Source: Phycisphaerae bacterium
GTDB lineage: Bacteria > Planctomycetota > Phycisphaerae > UBA1845 > Fen-1342
Direction of reading: 5' to 3'
DNA length: 64,000 nt
NCBI GenBank assembly: GCA_017999985.1
Contig: JAGNKU010000007.1
Coordinates: 62,001-126,000 of the forward strand
Part shown: positions 17,164-25,714 of the stretch, in pieces
How the letters are laid out: each line of letters begins with the position of its first letter
How positions within the stretch are numbered: position 1 is the stretch's first letter
Position numbers and translations under genes: made by a program
The notes under the pieces: model-generated
What the model was told of the DNA's origin: nothing
The model's input: only the letters and a program-made list of their open reading frames with translations
Databases searched by the model: none

Positions 17164-19251
17164 ATGAACCGGATTGCGCCAGTGTTTCTCAGCGTGCTGC
17201 TGCCCCCCGCCCTGCCCCTCGCCGCCGCCGACAAGGTCGATCTGCCCGTCACGCGGGTCGCCCTGTTCTCCAGCGGCGTCGGCTACTTCGAATGCGACAC
17301 GATGGTCAAGGGCAGCGCCCAGGCCGAGCTGAAGTTCCGCACCGACCAGATCAATGACATCATCAAGTCGATGGTCGTGCAGGATTTCAGCGGCGGAAAG
17401 ATCGGCGCCATCAGCTACGCCTCGCAGGACCCGATCGAGAAGACGTTACGCAGCTTCGGCGTCGACCTGACCGGCAAGCCGACGCTCGGCCAGCTTCTCG
17501 ATCAGCTTCGCGGCGAGCCGGTCGAACTCGCCGGTCCGCGAGCCATCAAGGGGATCATCGTCGGCGTCGAAAAGGCACCCGTGCTCGGCCCGGACGGCAG
17601 GACGCTCCAGGAGATCGAACGCCTCACCGTGCTCACCGAGACCGGCCTCCAGCAGATCGAACTGGCGCAGATTCAGGGCTTGAAGCTGACGAGTGAGAAG
17701 GTGGACGGCGAGCTGCGCAAAGCTCTCGCGACGCTCGCCACCGGCCACGACGCCGACAAGAAGAGCGTCGTCATCAGCTTTGACGGCCAGGGCGACCGCC
17801 AAGTCCGCGCCGCGTACCTACTCGAAGCACCAATCTGGAAAACGAGCTACCGGCTCGTGCTGTCCGACGAGAAGGACAAGAAGCCGTTCGTGCAAGGCTG
17901 GGCCACGGTCGAGAACGCGACCGAGGAAGACTGGAGCAACGTCCGGCTGTCGCTGGTTTCGGGCCGGCCGATCTCGTTCCGGATGGATTTGTACACGCCG
18001 CTGTATGTGCCGCGGCCCCTGGAGACGTTGCAGCTCTACGCGTCGCTGCGTCCGCCGGAGTACGCCGGGGGGTTCGCCGGGAAGCCCGCCGAGGACGCCG
18101 CCGAGCAGGAATTCGTAGCGGGCGGGCGGATGAAGATGGCCCGCCCGAGCCGCGGGCGCGCGCCGGCTGCGGCGGCTTCGCCGGCGGAGCCGACCCCAGC
18201 GCTGGAAAGTCTCGGCTACGTTGCCGGCGCGGAGCGTCACGCCGGCATCGCACTGGACAACGCCGGCGTAGCGTCCGTCGCGACGGCGCTGGAGGCGGGC
18301 GAGCTGTTCGCGTACCACATCGATGCGCCGGTCTCCATTCCGCGCCAGCACTCCGCCATGTTGCCGATCGTCAACCAGGCGATCGACGCGACGAAGGTCA
18401 GCATCTTCAATCCGGCGACGCACCCGAAGTACCCGCTGAACGGCCTGGAACTGAAGAACACGACCGGGCTGAACCTCATGCAGGGGCCGGTGACGGTCTT
18501 CGACGCGAACCTCTACGCTGGCGATGCGAAACTGCCGGACTTGAAGCCGGACGAGAAGCGCCTGGTGGCGTACGCGCTGGACCTTTCGACCGAGATTCTG
18601 ACGAAGCAGAAGCCGCAGCCGGACGAGCTGGTCAGCCTGAAGATCGCGAAGGGCGTGCTCTGGCAACGGCGGAAGTTCGTCGACAGCCGCGAGTACGAGA
18701 TCAAGAACAAGGCGGACAAGGACCGCACGCTCGTGCTGGAGCAGGCGTACACCGAGGACTGGAAGCTGATCGAGCCAAAGGAACCGTATGAGCGGGCACA
18801 GAACCTGCTGCGGTTCAAGGTGGCGGTACCGGCGCAGAAGACCGTGTCGCAGAACGTCGTGCTGGAGCGTGTCGCCGATCAGCAGATCGCGCTGACGAAC
18901 GTGGGGCTGGATGATATCCGCATCTACCTGCGGGCGCAGGTGATCTCACCCAAGGTGAAGGAGGCGCTGGAGAAGGTCATCGCCCTGCGAACCGAGCTGG
19001 ACGAGGTTGCCCGGCAGCGGGGGCGGCTCGAGAAGCAACAGGAAGAGGCGGTCGCGGAGCAGGCCCGCATTCGCGAGAATTTGAAGACGCTCGACAAGAG
19101 CACGGACGCGTACCAGCGGCAGCTCAAGTCCTTCGACGAGGTGGACGCGCGGATCGTCGCCTCGCGCCAGGAGATCTCGAACAAGCGCGACCAGGAAGAG
19201 CAGAAGCGCAAGGCGCTGGAGAGCTACCTGCTGTCGCTGGACGTGGAGTAG
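17164..19251 (+). CDS. DUF4139-domain exported protein with C-terminal coiled coil
   Basis: The ATG at 17164 follows an AGGAGG Shine-Dalgarno and begins a signal peptide (cleavage near LPLAAADK). The body matches DUF4139, a beta-rich domain often found in mucoidy inhibitor A-like proteins: VTRVALFSSGVGYFE at the start, then KTSYRLVLSDEKDK, ENATEEDWSNVRLSLVSGRP and an AGELFAYHIDAPVS stretch. Residues from about 600 to the end form a long charged coiled coil rich in E, R, K and Q. The protein is 695 residues long and is probably periplasmic or outer-membrane associated. Its function is not known. It converges on yjbQ, with a palindrome between them. Confidence 0.85.
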   Translation: MNRIAPVFLSVLLPPALPLAAADKVDLPVTRVALFSSGVGYFECDTMVKGSAQAELKFRTDQINDIIKSMVVQDFSGGKIGAISYASQDPIEKTLRSFGVDLTGKPTLGQLLDQLRGEPVELAGPRAIKGIIVGVEKAPVLGPDGRTLQEIERLTVLTETGLQQIELAQIQGLKLTSEKVDGELRKALATLATGHDADKKSVVISFDGQGDRQVRAAYLLEAPIWKTSYRLVLSDEKDKKPFVQGWATVENATEEDWSNVRLSLVSGRPISFRMDLYTPLYVPRPLETLQLYASLRPPEYAGGFAGKPAEDAAEQEFVAGGRMKMARPSRGRAPAAAASPAEPTPALESLGYVAGAERHAGIALDNAGVASVATALEAGELFAYHIDAPVSIPRQHSAMLPIVNQAIDATKVSIFNPATHPKYPLNGLELKNTTGLNLMQGPVTVFDANLYAGDAKLPDLKPDEKRLVAYALDLSTEILTKQKPQPDELVSLKIAKGVLWQRRKFVDSREYEIKNKADKDRTLVLEQAYTEDWKLIEPKEPYERAQNLLRFKVAVPAQKTVSQNVVLERVADQQIALTNVGLDDIRIYLRAQVISPKVKEALEKVIALRTELDEVARQRGRLEKQQEEAVAEQARIRENLKTLDKSTDAYQRQLKSFDEVDARIVASRQEISNKRDQEEQKRKALESYLLSLDVE

Positions 19252-19265
19252 CGAACCCCCTCCCC

Positions 19266-19282
19266 CCTCCCTGGGAGGGAGG
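19266..19282. terminator. Palindrome between convergent genes, possible bidirectional terminator
   Basis: CCTCCCT-GGG-AGGGAGG-type symmetry lies in the 49-nt gap between two convergent stop codons. It may end both transcripts. It also belongs to the GGAGGG/CCCTCC repeat type seen at 2641-2745 and inside tsaB. No T run is present. Confidence 0.4.
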
Positions 19283-19300
19283 AGAGTTCTGATGGCGGCC

Positions 19301-19708
19301 TCACGCGCCGACGTGTATCAGCACGTGGCGTGTGCCGCCGCGATGGCGATGCTCCCACACATAGATGCCTTGCCATGTGCCCAGCCCCAGCCGGCCGTTG
19401 ACAATGGGGATGGACAGGCTTGTTGCCGTCAGCGCCGCCTTGATATGCGCCGGCATGTCATCCACGCCTTCGGTCGCGTGCGTGTAGAGCGACTCATCCT
19501 CCGGCACCAGCCGGCTTAGCCACTGCTCCAGATCGTGCCGCGCTGATGGATCGGCGTTTTCCTGGATCGTCAGGCTCGCCGAAGTGTGCTGAATGAGCAG
19601 CGTGCACAGCCCCTCGCGCACGCCGGCCGCCCCGACGACCGCGGCCACATCGGCCGTGATCTCGAAGAGCCCCTGGCCGTGCGTCCGGATGCTGAGCTGC
19701 TGAATCAT
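19301..19708 (-). CDS. yjbQ: YjbQ (UPF0047) family protein
   Basis: All UPF0047 landmarks are present: LLIQHTSASLTIQENADP, with the central histidine and NAD triad, the HATEGVDDMPAHIKAAL segment, and the closing GTWQGIYVWEHR. The length (135 residues) is exact for the family. Members form trimers with a metal-like histidine site, and some show weak thiamine phosphate synthase activity. The cellular role is unsettled. Its start overlaps the stop of the upstream lipoprotein gene by 4 nt (ATGA), so the two are translationally coupled. Confidence 0.96.
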   Translation of the reverse strand: MIQQLSIRTHGQGLFEITADVAAVVGAAGVREGLCTLLIQHTSASLTIQENADPSARHDLEQWLSRLVPEDESLYTHATEGVDDMPAHIKAALTATSLSIPIVNGRLGLGTWQGIYVWEHRHRGGTRHVLIHVGA

Positions 19709-20874
19709 TCGCCGGGCTCGTCGAGGACGCGCGTGGTCACACGGAAATCGACCACCAGTGGGAGATGGTCATACTCCTTCCCCACGTCGTCCGCCGTGAC
19801 GTCGAACTTCTGGAGGCCGGTCGCCCGCAGGTCCTCCTCGGTCATGGTCGAGGTGTCGAGGGCGAACTTCTTCACAACGTCCATCACGCTGTCCGAGTAG
19901 ATGACGTAGTCCAGCCGGCCGGGCGCCCACTGGTCGTTGTCGTTCCGCCAGGTCCAGTCGTCCGTGCCAGTCACATTGTGCAGCGGGCGGGCGTCAGTGA
20001 GCGGCGTGTCATCCCAGTCGGGCGCGAAATCGGGGCCGTACTTCGTTTCATCCTGGATATCGCCGCTCAGCAGCGTCTCGATCGGCTGCACGCTGCCGAC
20101 GATATTGAGGTCGCCAACGATCACGAGCGCCGTCGCCTTCGGCAGGTCAAGCTTGCCGCCCGGCGTGCGGGCGTCGCGGAGCCAGGCCGCGAGCGCGTCG
20201 GCCTGCTGCTGCCGCAGCGGGTCGTTCTTCTCCGCGTCGCAGCACTTGAAGTGGTTGTTGAGGATGTACAGATCCACGTTGAAGTCCTCGTCCGGCAGAT
20301 CGACGAGCGCGAGGGCCAGCTTGCGCTCGCCGGGCGGATCGAGGGCGTCGGCGGTCATTTTCAGCGGGTATTTGCTGACGGTAACGCAGTCGCTGCCCTG
20401 CCAGCCATGCCAGGTCGCGCCCTTCGGCAGCGGCGCGATCTGATTCATGAGCTTGACCACGTGGTCCGCCGTCCACTTGCGCGCGTCGGACTTGTCGCGG
20501 TCCTGCGGATGCAGGCCGACCTCCTGCAGGGCGAGGATGTCGGGGTTCAGGGCCGGCATCAGCCGGGCGAACTTGGCAGCCGCATTCGCGGACACGTCGG
20601 GAAAGATGCTGTTCCAGCCGACGTTGTAGCAGACCAGCCGGAGGTCGAGCAGGTCTTCGCGATCGATGAACGTGCCGGTCGGGCGGCCGAGGATTACGGT
20701 CGGCGCGGCGGTGGCCGGTGCGGTGCCGGCCGGCGGCGGCGTTGTGGCAGGCACCGCGCGGGGCGTCGGCGGCTGGCTGCGTTCGCAGCCGGCCGCCAGC
20801 GCCAGGCAGAGGCTGAAGCCGGTGACACAGCCTCGGAACGTTCCACGGCAGGCGGGGGTGCGTACAGGCAGCAT
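19705..20874 (-). CDS. Endonuclease/exonuclease/phosphatase-family lipoprotein
   Basis: The N-terminus is a lipoprotein signal with an LAAGC lipobox (Cys30), followed by a proline- and threonine-rich linker. The catalytic domain is of the DNase I/EEP fold: LVCYNVGWNS, NPDILALQEVG (metal-binding Glu), ILNNHFKC, VIVGDLNIVGS (catalytic Asp-Asn) and a terminal EYDHLPLVVDF with the catalytic Asp-His pair. EEP enzymes cleave phosphodiesters in nucleic acids, lipids or sugar phosphates with magnesium. As a lipoprotein it would act in the periplasm or outer membrane. The substrate is unknown. It is coupled to yjbQ by a 4-nt overlap. Confidence 0.9.
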   Translation of the reverse strand: MLPVRTPACRGTFRGCVTGFSLCLALAAGCERSQPPTPRAVPATTPPPAGTAPATAAPTVILGRPTGTFIDREDLLDLRLVCYNVGWNSIFPDVSANAAAKFARLMPALNPDILALQEVGLHPQDRDKSDARKWTADHVVKLMNQIAPLPKGATWHGWQGSDCVTVSKYPLKMTADALDPPGERKLALALVDLPDEDFNVDLYILNNHFKCCDAEKNDPLRQQQADALAAWLRDARTPGGKLDLPKATALVIVGDLNIVGSVQPIETLLSGDIQDETKYGPDFAPDWDDTPLTDARPLHNVTGTDDWTWRNDNDQWAPGRLDYVIYSDSVMDVVKKFALDTSTMTEEDLRATGLQKFDVTADDVGKEYDHLPLVVDFRVTTRVLDEPGE

Positions 20875-20999
20875 CGATGTCGTCCTTGTTCTGGTGACCG
20901 ATTGCGGATGCCTGCGTATACGCGATCCGCCGGCGCATCGTCAAGTCAGCGGCGGTCGGACCGGGGTGTGGCCCCGTCGCCGGCGGGCCGGCGGTGGCA

Positions 21000-21005
21000 T
21001 AAAAT
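21000..21005 (+). promoter_or_regulatory. -10 box 6 nt before the mutM start (leaderless mRNA candidate)
   Basis: TAAAAT is followed by GACCCG and then the ATG, with no Shine-Dalgarno. The same 15 bases, TAAAATGACCCGATG, precede tsaB (63665-63679 on the minus strand). Transcription would start at or next to the start codon. Confidence 0.55.
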
Positions 21006-21011
21006 GACCCG

Positions 21012-21905
21012 ATGCCCGAGCTGCCCGAGGTCGAAACCATCGTACGCATGTATCGTCCGCGCCTCGAGGGGCGGCGAATCCGCGCGTTCGCGACCCGCTG
21101 GGCGAAGAACTGCAAGCCTAGCGCAAAGGACGTGCGCTGTGCGCTCGTCGGTCAGACCATCGTGCGGTTGACGCGGCGGGCGAAGTGGATCGTCTTCGGT
21201 CTCGGCGACGGCAGCCACCTCCTGGTCCACCTGCGCATGAGCGGCCGATTCGCGTGGGCCGCCGAGCAGCGCTGGCCGCCGCAACACATCCGCGCCACCT
21301 GGGACCTGGATGACGGTCACCGGCTGCTGTTCTGCGACGCGCGCAAGTTCGGGCGGATCGTCCACACGCGGGACCTCGCCGCTGCCACGGCCGACCTGGG
21401 CCCGGAGCCACTGGGGCGCGGGTTCACGCCGGGGCGGCTGGGCGAGCTGTTGCAGGGCCGGCGGCGACAGCTCAAGCCGCTGCTGCTCGATCAGGCGGTC
21501 ATCGCCGGCCTGGGCAATATCTACACGGATGAAGCCCTGTTTCGCGCCGGCCTGCATCCCCTGACGCGCGCGGATCAGCTCACGCCGGGCGACGTGCGGC
21601 GATTGCACAGTGCCATTCGCGCTGTCCTGCGCCTGGCCGTCCGCAATCATGGCACGTCGATTGACTGGATCTACCCGGATGGGTGGATGCAACGGCGCCT
21701 GGCGGTGTACGGCCGCACGGGCGAACCCTGCCGGCAGTGCGGTACACCGATCGTCGCCCTGCGTGTTGCCCAGCGCGGCACGCACATCTGCCCTGAATGT
21801 CAGCCGCCGCACGGATCGCCCCGGCGGGTCAGCGCGGCGAACCTGAAGTCGACTGACGGGACCCGGCTGCGATCCAGTGCCACAACTCGGCGCCCGCGAG
21901 AATGA
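21012..21905 (+). CDS. mutM: Formamidopyrimidine-DNA glycosylase (Fpg/MutM)
   Basis: The protein begins with the catalytic MPELPEVE: after methionine removal the N-terminal proline is the nucleophile and the next glutamate helps catalysis. GLGNIYTDE, with the H2TH helix region, follows at the middle. A C-terminal zinc finger has CRQCGTPI and CPEC. Fpg removes 8-oxoguanine and ring-opened purines and nicks the abasic site. At 297 residues it is slightly longer than usual because of a C-terminal tail of about 25 residues after the finger. That tail overlaps the convergent membrane protein gene by 77 nt. It appears to be translated from a leaderless message. Confidence 0.97.
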   Translation: MPELPEVETIVRMYRPRLEGRRIRAFATRWAKNCKPSAKDVRCALVGQTIVRLTRRAKWIVFGLGDGSHLLVHLRMSGRFAWAAEQRWPPQHIRATWDLDDGHRLLFCDARKFGRIVHTRDLAAATADLGPEPLGRGFTPGRLGELLQGRRRQLKPLLLDQAVIAGLGNIYTDEALFRAGLHPLTRADQLTPGDVRRLHSAIRAVLRLAVRNHGTSIDWIYPDGWMQRRLAVYGRTGEPCRQCGTPIVALRVAQRGTHICPECQPPHGSPRRVSAANLKSTDGTRLRSSATTRRPRE

Positions 21906-23109
21906 GCAGGATCCAGTCGATTGGCACGCGATACCGCGACATGTAGGTAACGAGGTAGTAAATGAGGGGGAAGGTCGCGAGGGGGATCAACAGCGCAGCA
22001 CGCTGCGGAACGGTCATCCGTGGCAGTGCCCGCCGTGCCCCCAGCGCCGCGAGGAGAGTCAACACCGATACGGCCGCCACATTCCACGGTTTGTGCAGCG
22101 ATCCGCACCAGAAGTGAACGAAACGCGCGGCGGTCAGCGTGAGAAACTCGCGTGGATTGCGCCACATCCAATCCAGCGCCGCGCCGCGCGCCTGCCGCAT
22201 GTACTCCATCTCCCCGATTTCCGCCAACCGTCGCGCTTCGTCCCGGTTGCAGCCCGGGTGGCGCATGCGCGCACCCTCTCGCGCATCCAGGACTTCGATG
22301 TCGGCCGCCGCGCCCGGGTGGTTGCCCATCCGTAGTTCGAGCCCGAAGTTGCTGCGGATAAAGAAGAAGTCGTGGAATGCGACGTAGTTCCGCCAGGCCC
22401 AGGGGACACAGCTCAGGACGACTCCCACCACCATGACCGCCGCGCCGCGCCACTTCTGCGGGTCGCGGCGCCACCACAGCTCGAACACGAGGCAACCCGC
22501 CAGCACGATCACGAACGGCGGCGACACATGGAACGACGCGCCCCAGGCAATTCCCAGGAGCAGCGAACTCATCGCCGAGCTATGCGGCCGCTTCCACCGC
22601 CGAATCACCGCAACCAGCAACAACGCAAGCCAGATCGCCGCGTATTGCTCGTCCCAAGCGCAGTGGACCTCCCCCATCCAGCGCCGGGGAATCACCGCGC
22701 CGACCAAGCCGCTGACGACACCGGCGGGAGCCCCGACACCCATGCGGGCCGCCACCCAGGGCAGCATGGCGTAACTGACCGAGTACCCCAGGATGATGAT
22801 GACGCAGCGCACGTACTCGGCCGTCAGGGTGAGGCCGCAGAGGCGATAGAGCAGCGCGATCAGGCCAGTGTAGATCGGCAGCGGATGCGCAGTTGGCCCG
22901 GTCGGCAGCACGTAGGGATCGGCGTACTGCCCGCGCTCGACGAGCGAGCGGGCCACAGCTCCCAACTCAGAGAACCGCTCGGGGTAGCGCTCCAACGGGA
23001 CCAACGTCAGCAGGTACGCGCGCACTGCAAACGCCAGCAGGAAAATGAGAACAAACCCCCAGACCGGCGAACGGGCAAGCCAATTCACGATAGCCCGCAC
23101 CGCGGTCAT
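21829..23109 (-). CDS. GT39-like polytopic membrane glycosyltransferase
   Basis: The protein has many hydrophobic helices (for example WGFVLIFLLAFAVRAYLLTL, then GVVSGLVGAVI and LAGCLVFELWW). Soon after the first helix comes a loop with acidic residues and a GQYADPYVLPTGPTAHPLP segment, as in GT39/ArnT-like transferases that use polyprenyl-phosphate sugars at the outer face of the inner membrane. The acceptor is unknown. The ATG at 23109 is preferred, giving 426 residues; the frame is open upstream to 23307, but that part is not hydrophobic. It converges on mutM, overlapping its end by 77 nt. A second GT39-like gene lies at 27848. Confidence 0.8.
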   Translation of the reverse strand: MTAVRAIVNWLARSPVWGFVLIFLLAFAVRAYLLTLVPLERYPERFSELGAVARSLVERGQYADPYVLPTGPTAHPLPIYTGLIALLYRLCGLTLTAEYVRCVIIILGYSVSYAMLPWVAARMGVGAPAGVVSGLVGAVIPRRWMGEVHCAWDEQYAAIWLALLLVAVIRRWKRPHSSAMSSLLLGIAWGASFHVSPPFVIVLAGCLVFELWWRRDPQKWRGAAVMVVGVVLSCVPWAWRNYVAFHDFFFIRSNFGLELRMGNHPGAAADIEVLDAREGARMRHPGCNRDEARRLAEIGEMEYMRQARGAALDWMWRNPREFLTLTAARFVHFWCGSLHKPWNVAAVSVLTLLAALGARRALPRMTVPQRAALLIPLATFPLIYYLVTYMSRYRVPIDWILLILAGAELWHWIAAGSRQSTSGSPR

Positions 23110-23309
23110 CTGGTCCCCGCTCGGCGCAGCGCGCCCCGCTCCCACGCGCCCCAAGCGAATCCAGGGCACGTTCCACAAAGCGTATGGTAAACGTGTCAAT
23201 CGCGTGTCGGCAAGCGAGTGGACACCCGACGGACTCGACGGGGCCGATACGCCGGGATTGAGAGCAAGCAAGTCAGGCACGCGTCCACCCAGCAGCCGCA
23301 GGATCACCG

Positions 23310-23658
23310 ATGCCGCGTCTCACCCGACGGGAAGTCCTGCGCCTGAGCGGGGAGGCGGGCCTGCTGGCAGGGCTCGTCAATGAATGTCCGAGACCGACTC
23401 GGGTCATGGACGGTGCTGGCGAGTCCCGATCGCGTGGCACTGGACGCCACCGCCACCCGCATCATTGGCCGGGGCGCCGAGCAGGCGGAGCACCTGGTCC
23501 GCGCTTGACAACAAGGCGTCGGGCAGATCCAGGCGGACCCAATCGAGCTGGTCGGGGCTACGCTGGACGGGCTGCGCATGCCTTGGCAACCGGCGGATCG
23601 CACCGCAAGATTCCTCGAAGTGACCATTCCGGGCATCCATCTGCTGACAAGCGCCTGA
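23310..23658 (+). pseudogene. Remnant of a Tat-exported DUF362 family protein
   Basis: The first codons (MPRLTRREVLRLSGEAGLLA) look like a twin-arginine signal. The frame then shifts: from 23407 the next frame reads SPDRVALDATATRIIG, interrupted by a TGA at 23506, and continues as GVGQIQADPIELVGATLDGL to a stop at 23656. That last part resembles the C-terminus of DUF362 iron-sulfur-associated proteins (a DPVALDA-like segment followed by IELVG). The middle of the gene is missing. It is therefore a shrunken, frameshifted and stopped remnant. The family assignment is from memory of the motif pattern and is moderate. Confidence 0.55.
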
Positions 23659-23668
23659 TTCACGGCCC

Positions 23669-23697
23669 TTGGTTCGCGGGCCTGCGCGGTAGATAAT
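23669..23697 (+). promoter_or_regulatory. Promoter of asnB placing transcription start at the GTG
   Basis: TTGGTT (23669-23674) and GATAAT (23692-23697) are spaced by 17 nt. The GTG start follows 6 nt after the -10, so the mRNA would be leaderless. No Shine-Dalgarno is present. Confidence 0.6.
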
Positions 23698-23703
23698 CCC
23701 GGC

Positions 23704-25611
23704 GTGTGCGGCATAGCCGGCATCCTGAGCCTGACTCCCGACAAGCGCGTCGCGCCCGCAGCGCTGGCGACGATGGCCGCGCAGCTTGTGCACCGCGGAC
23801 CCGACGACGACGGGCAGTACCTCGACCCGCAGGGCCGCTGCGGATTCGCGTTTCGCCGGCTTTCAATCATCGATCTCGCCGGCGGACATCAGCCAATCAC
23901 GAATGAAGCTGGCACCGTCCAGGTCATGCTCAATGGCGAGATCTACAACTTCCGCGCGCTGCGGGCGGAACTCGAAGCCCAGGGACACCGCTTCGCCACG
24001 CGGGCCGACAGCGAGGTCATCGCCCACCTCTACGAGCAAGTCGGCGAAGCGTGCTTCAACCGACTCGCCGGCATGTTCGCGATTGCCATTTGGGATGAGG
24101 CCCGGGGGCGGCTGCTGTTGGCCCGCGACCGCTTCGGCAAGAAACCACTGACCTATGCCATCCATGACGACTGCCTGTACTTCGCGAGCGAGGCGAAGGC
24201 GATCCTGGCGCTGCCGGGCCTGCCGCGCGAACTCGATCCGCAGTCGCTGCACCGCTACCTGGTCTTTCAGTATGTGCCCGCGCCGCACTCGATCTATCGC
24301 GGCTTCCGCAAGCTGCCGCCGGCACATTTCCTTGATCTCCCGGCGGCACAACCCGCCGTCTCCCGGCCGCAGTGCTACTGGCAGGTCCCCGCGGAACCCT
24401 TCACCGGCACATACGCCGACGCCCGCGTGCGGCTCGGCGAACTGCTGACCGCCGCCGTCGAGCGGCGACTCATCGCGGATGTGCCGCTCGGCGCGTTTCT
24501 CTCCGGCGGTATTGACTCGTCCATCGTCGTCGCGCTGATGCGAAAGCTCGGCGTTTCGCCCTTGCGGACATTCACGATCGGTTTCGCTGACGCGCGCTAT
24601 GACGAGACGGCGTACGCGCGGCTGGTCGCCGAGCGCTTTCAGACCGAGCATCACGAGCATGTCGTGACGCCGCAGGCACGCGAAATTCTCGACACGCTCG
24701 CCTGGCACTACGACGAGCCGTTCGCCGATTCGTCCGCGATTCCGACTTACTACGTGTCACGCTGGACGCGTCAATCCGTGACGGTCGCCCTGACCGGCGA
24801 TGCCGGCGACGAGTGCTTTGCGGGCTATGATCGCTATCGCGCCGCGCAGCTCGCCGCCCGGCTGGACTGGATCCCGGTCGGCATGCGCCGCGCGCTGGCC
24901 GGCGCCGGAACTGCCCTGCCCCACAGCCAGCCGCGCACGCTCAGCAATCGCCTGTACCGCTTCGCGGCCGCGCTGGCCGAGTCGCCCGCGCAGCGCTACC
25001 TGGCCTGGGTCAACGTGTTTCCGCCGGCGCTGCTGGCGGCCGGCTATCGCCCGGAGTTCCGCGCGGCGCTGGACTTCGATGAGCCGAGCCGGTGGTTCCG
25101 TGAGTTGTACGGCTCCGGAACGGGTCCGGCGCCGGAGCGGGCGATCCACGCCGACTTTGCCAGCTACCTCCCGTATGACCTGCTCACGAAAGTCGACAGC
25201 GCGTCGATGGCGTGCAGCCTGGAGTGCCGCGTGCCGTTCCTTGACCATGAGCTCGTCGCGTTCGCGCGCAGCCTGCCGCTGAGATGGCGGCTCGGCGCTG
25301 CGGGTGGGAAACGCATCCTCAAGGACTGGGCGCGCGACCTGCTGCCCGCCGAACTCCTCAACCGGCCTAAAATGGGTTTTGGCGTGCCGGTCGGAGCGTG
25401 GTTTCGCACCGAGTTACAGGACCTTGTGCGTGAGCGACTGCTCGCGGCCGACAGCTTGCTCGCCCGCGTCTTTCGCCCGCCATGGCTCGCTGAACTCGTG
25501 AATGCACACATTTCCGGACGTGCCAACCACGAGCATCGGCTCTGGGCGCTGCTGATGCTGGAGCTTTGGCACCAGCGCTGGAACCCCGTGTGCAGCCTCG
25601 ACGGTCCCTGA
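23704..25611 (+). CDS. asnB: Glutamine-hydrolysing asparagine synthetase (AsnB type)
   Basis: The N-terminal class II glutaminase domain starts MCGIAGIL, with Cys2 as nucleophile, and has HRGPDDDG and LNGEIYNF. The C-terminal synthetase domain carries the PP-loop SGGIDSS near residue 269, which binds ATP, and later TGDAGDECFAGY. It converts aspartate to asparagine with glutamine as nitrogen donor. In polysaccharide loci such enzymes also amidate sugars or precursors, and this one lies beside envelope glycan genes, so either role is possible. The start is a GTG directly after a strong -10, which fixes it. 635 residues is normal. Confidence 0.95.
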   Translation: MCGIAGILSLTPDKRVAPAALATMAAQLVHRGPDDDGQYLDPQGRCGFAFRRLSIIDLAGGHQPITNEAGTVQVMLNGEIYNFRALRAELEAQGHRFATRADSEVIAHLYEQVGEACFNRLAGMFAIAIWDEARGRLLLARDRFGKKPLTYAIHDDCLYFASEAKAILALPGLPRELDPQSLHRYLVFQYVPAPHSIYRGFRKLPPAHFLDLPAAQPAVSRPQCYWQVPAEPFTGTYADARVRLGELLTAAVERRLIADVPLGAFLSGGIDSSIVVALMRKLGVSPLRTFTIGFADARYDETAYARLVAERFQTEHHEHVVTPQAREILDTLAWHYDEPFADSSAIPTYYVSRWTRQSVTVALTGDAGDECFAGYDRYRAAQLAARLDWIPVGMRRALAGAGTALPHSQPRTLSNRLYRFAAALAESPAQRYLAWVNVFPPALLAAGYRPEFRAALDFDEPSRWFRELYGSGTGPAPERAIHADFASYLPYDLLTKVDSASMACSLECRVPFLDHELVAFARSLPLRWRLGAAGGKRILKDWARDLLPAELLNRPKMGFGVPVGAWFRTELQDLVRERLLAADSLLARVFRPPWLAELVNAHISGRANHEHRLWALLMLELWHQRWNPVCSLDGP

Positions 25612-25714
25612 ATCTTAGCTCGCGCGGGAATCAGTCCGATGGTGACGGTATGAGTCGGACGCGCCGCGGGCACCTGAGTCGCCCGGCGCGCGGCGGCCCG
25701 ACCCGGCGTGCGAC

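Noticed and set aside
20875-21011. A riboswitch or small RNA upstream of mutM
   Set aside because: The region is short and GC-rich, and only the -10 box next to the start codon stands out.
23506-23508. A selenocysteine TGA in the DUF362-like remnant
   Set aside because: The frame is also shifted and the middle of the gene is missing, so simple decay explains the TGA better.
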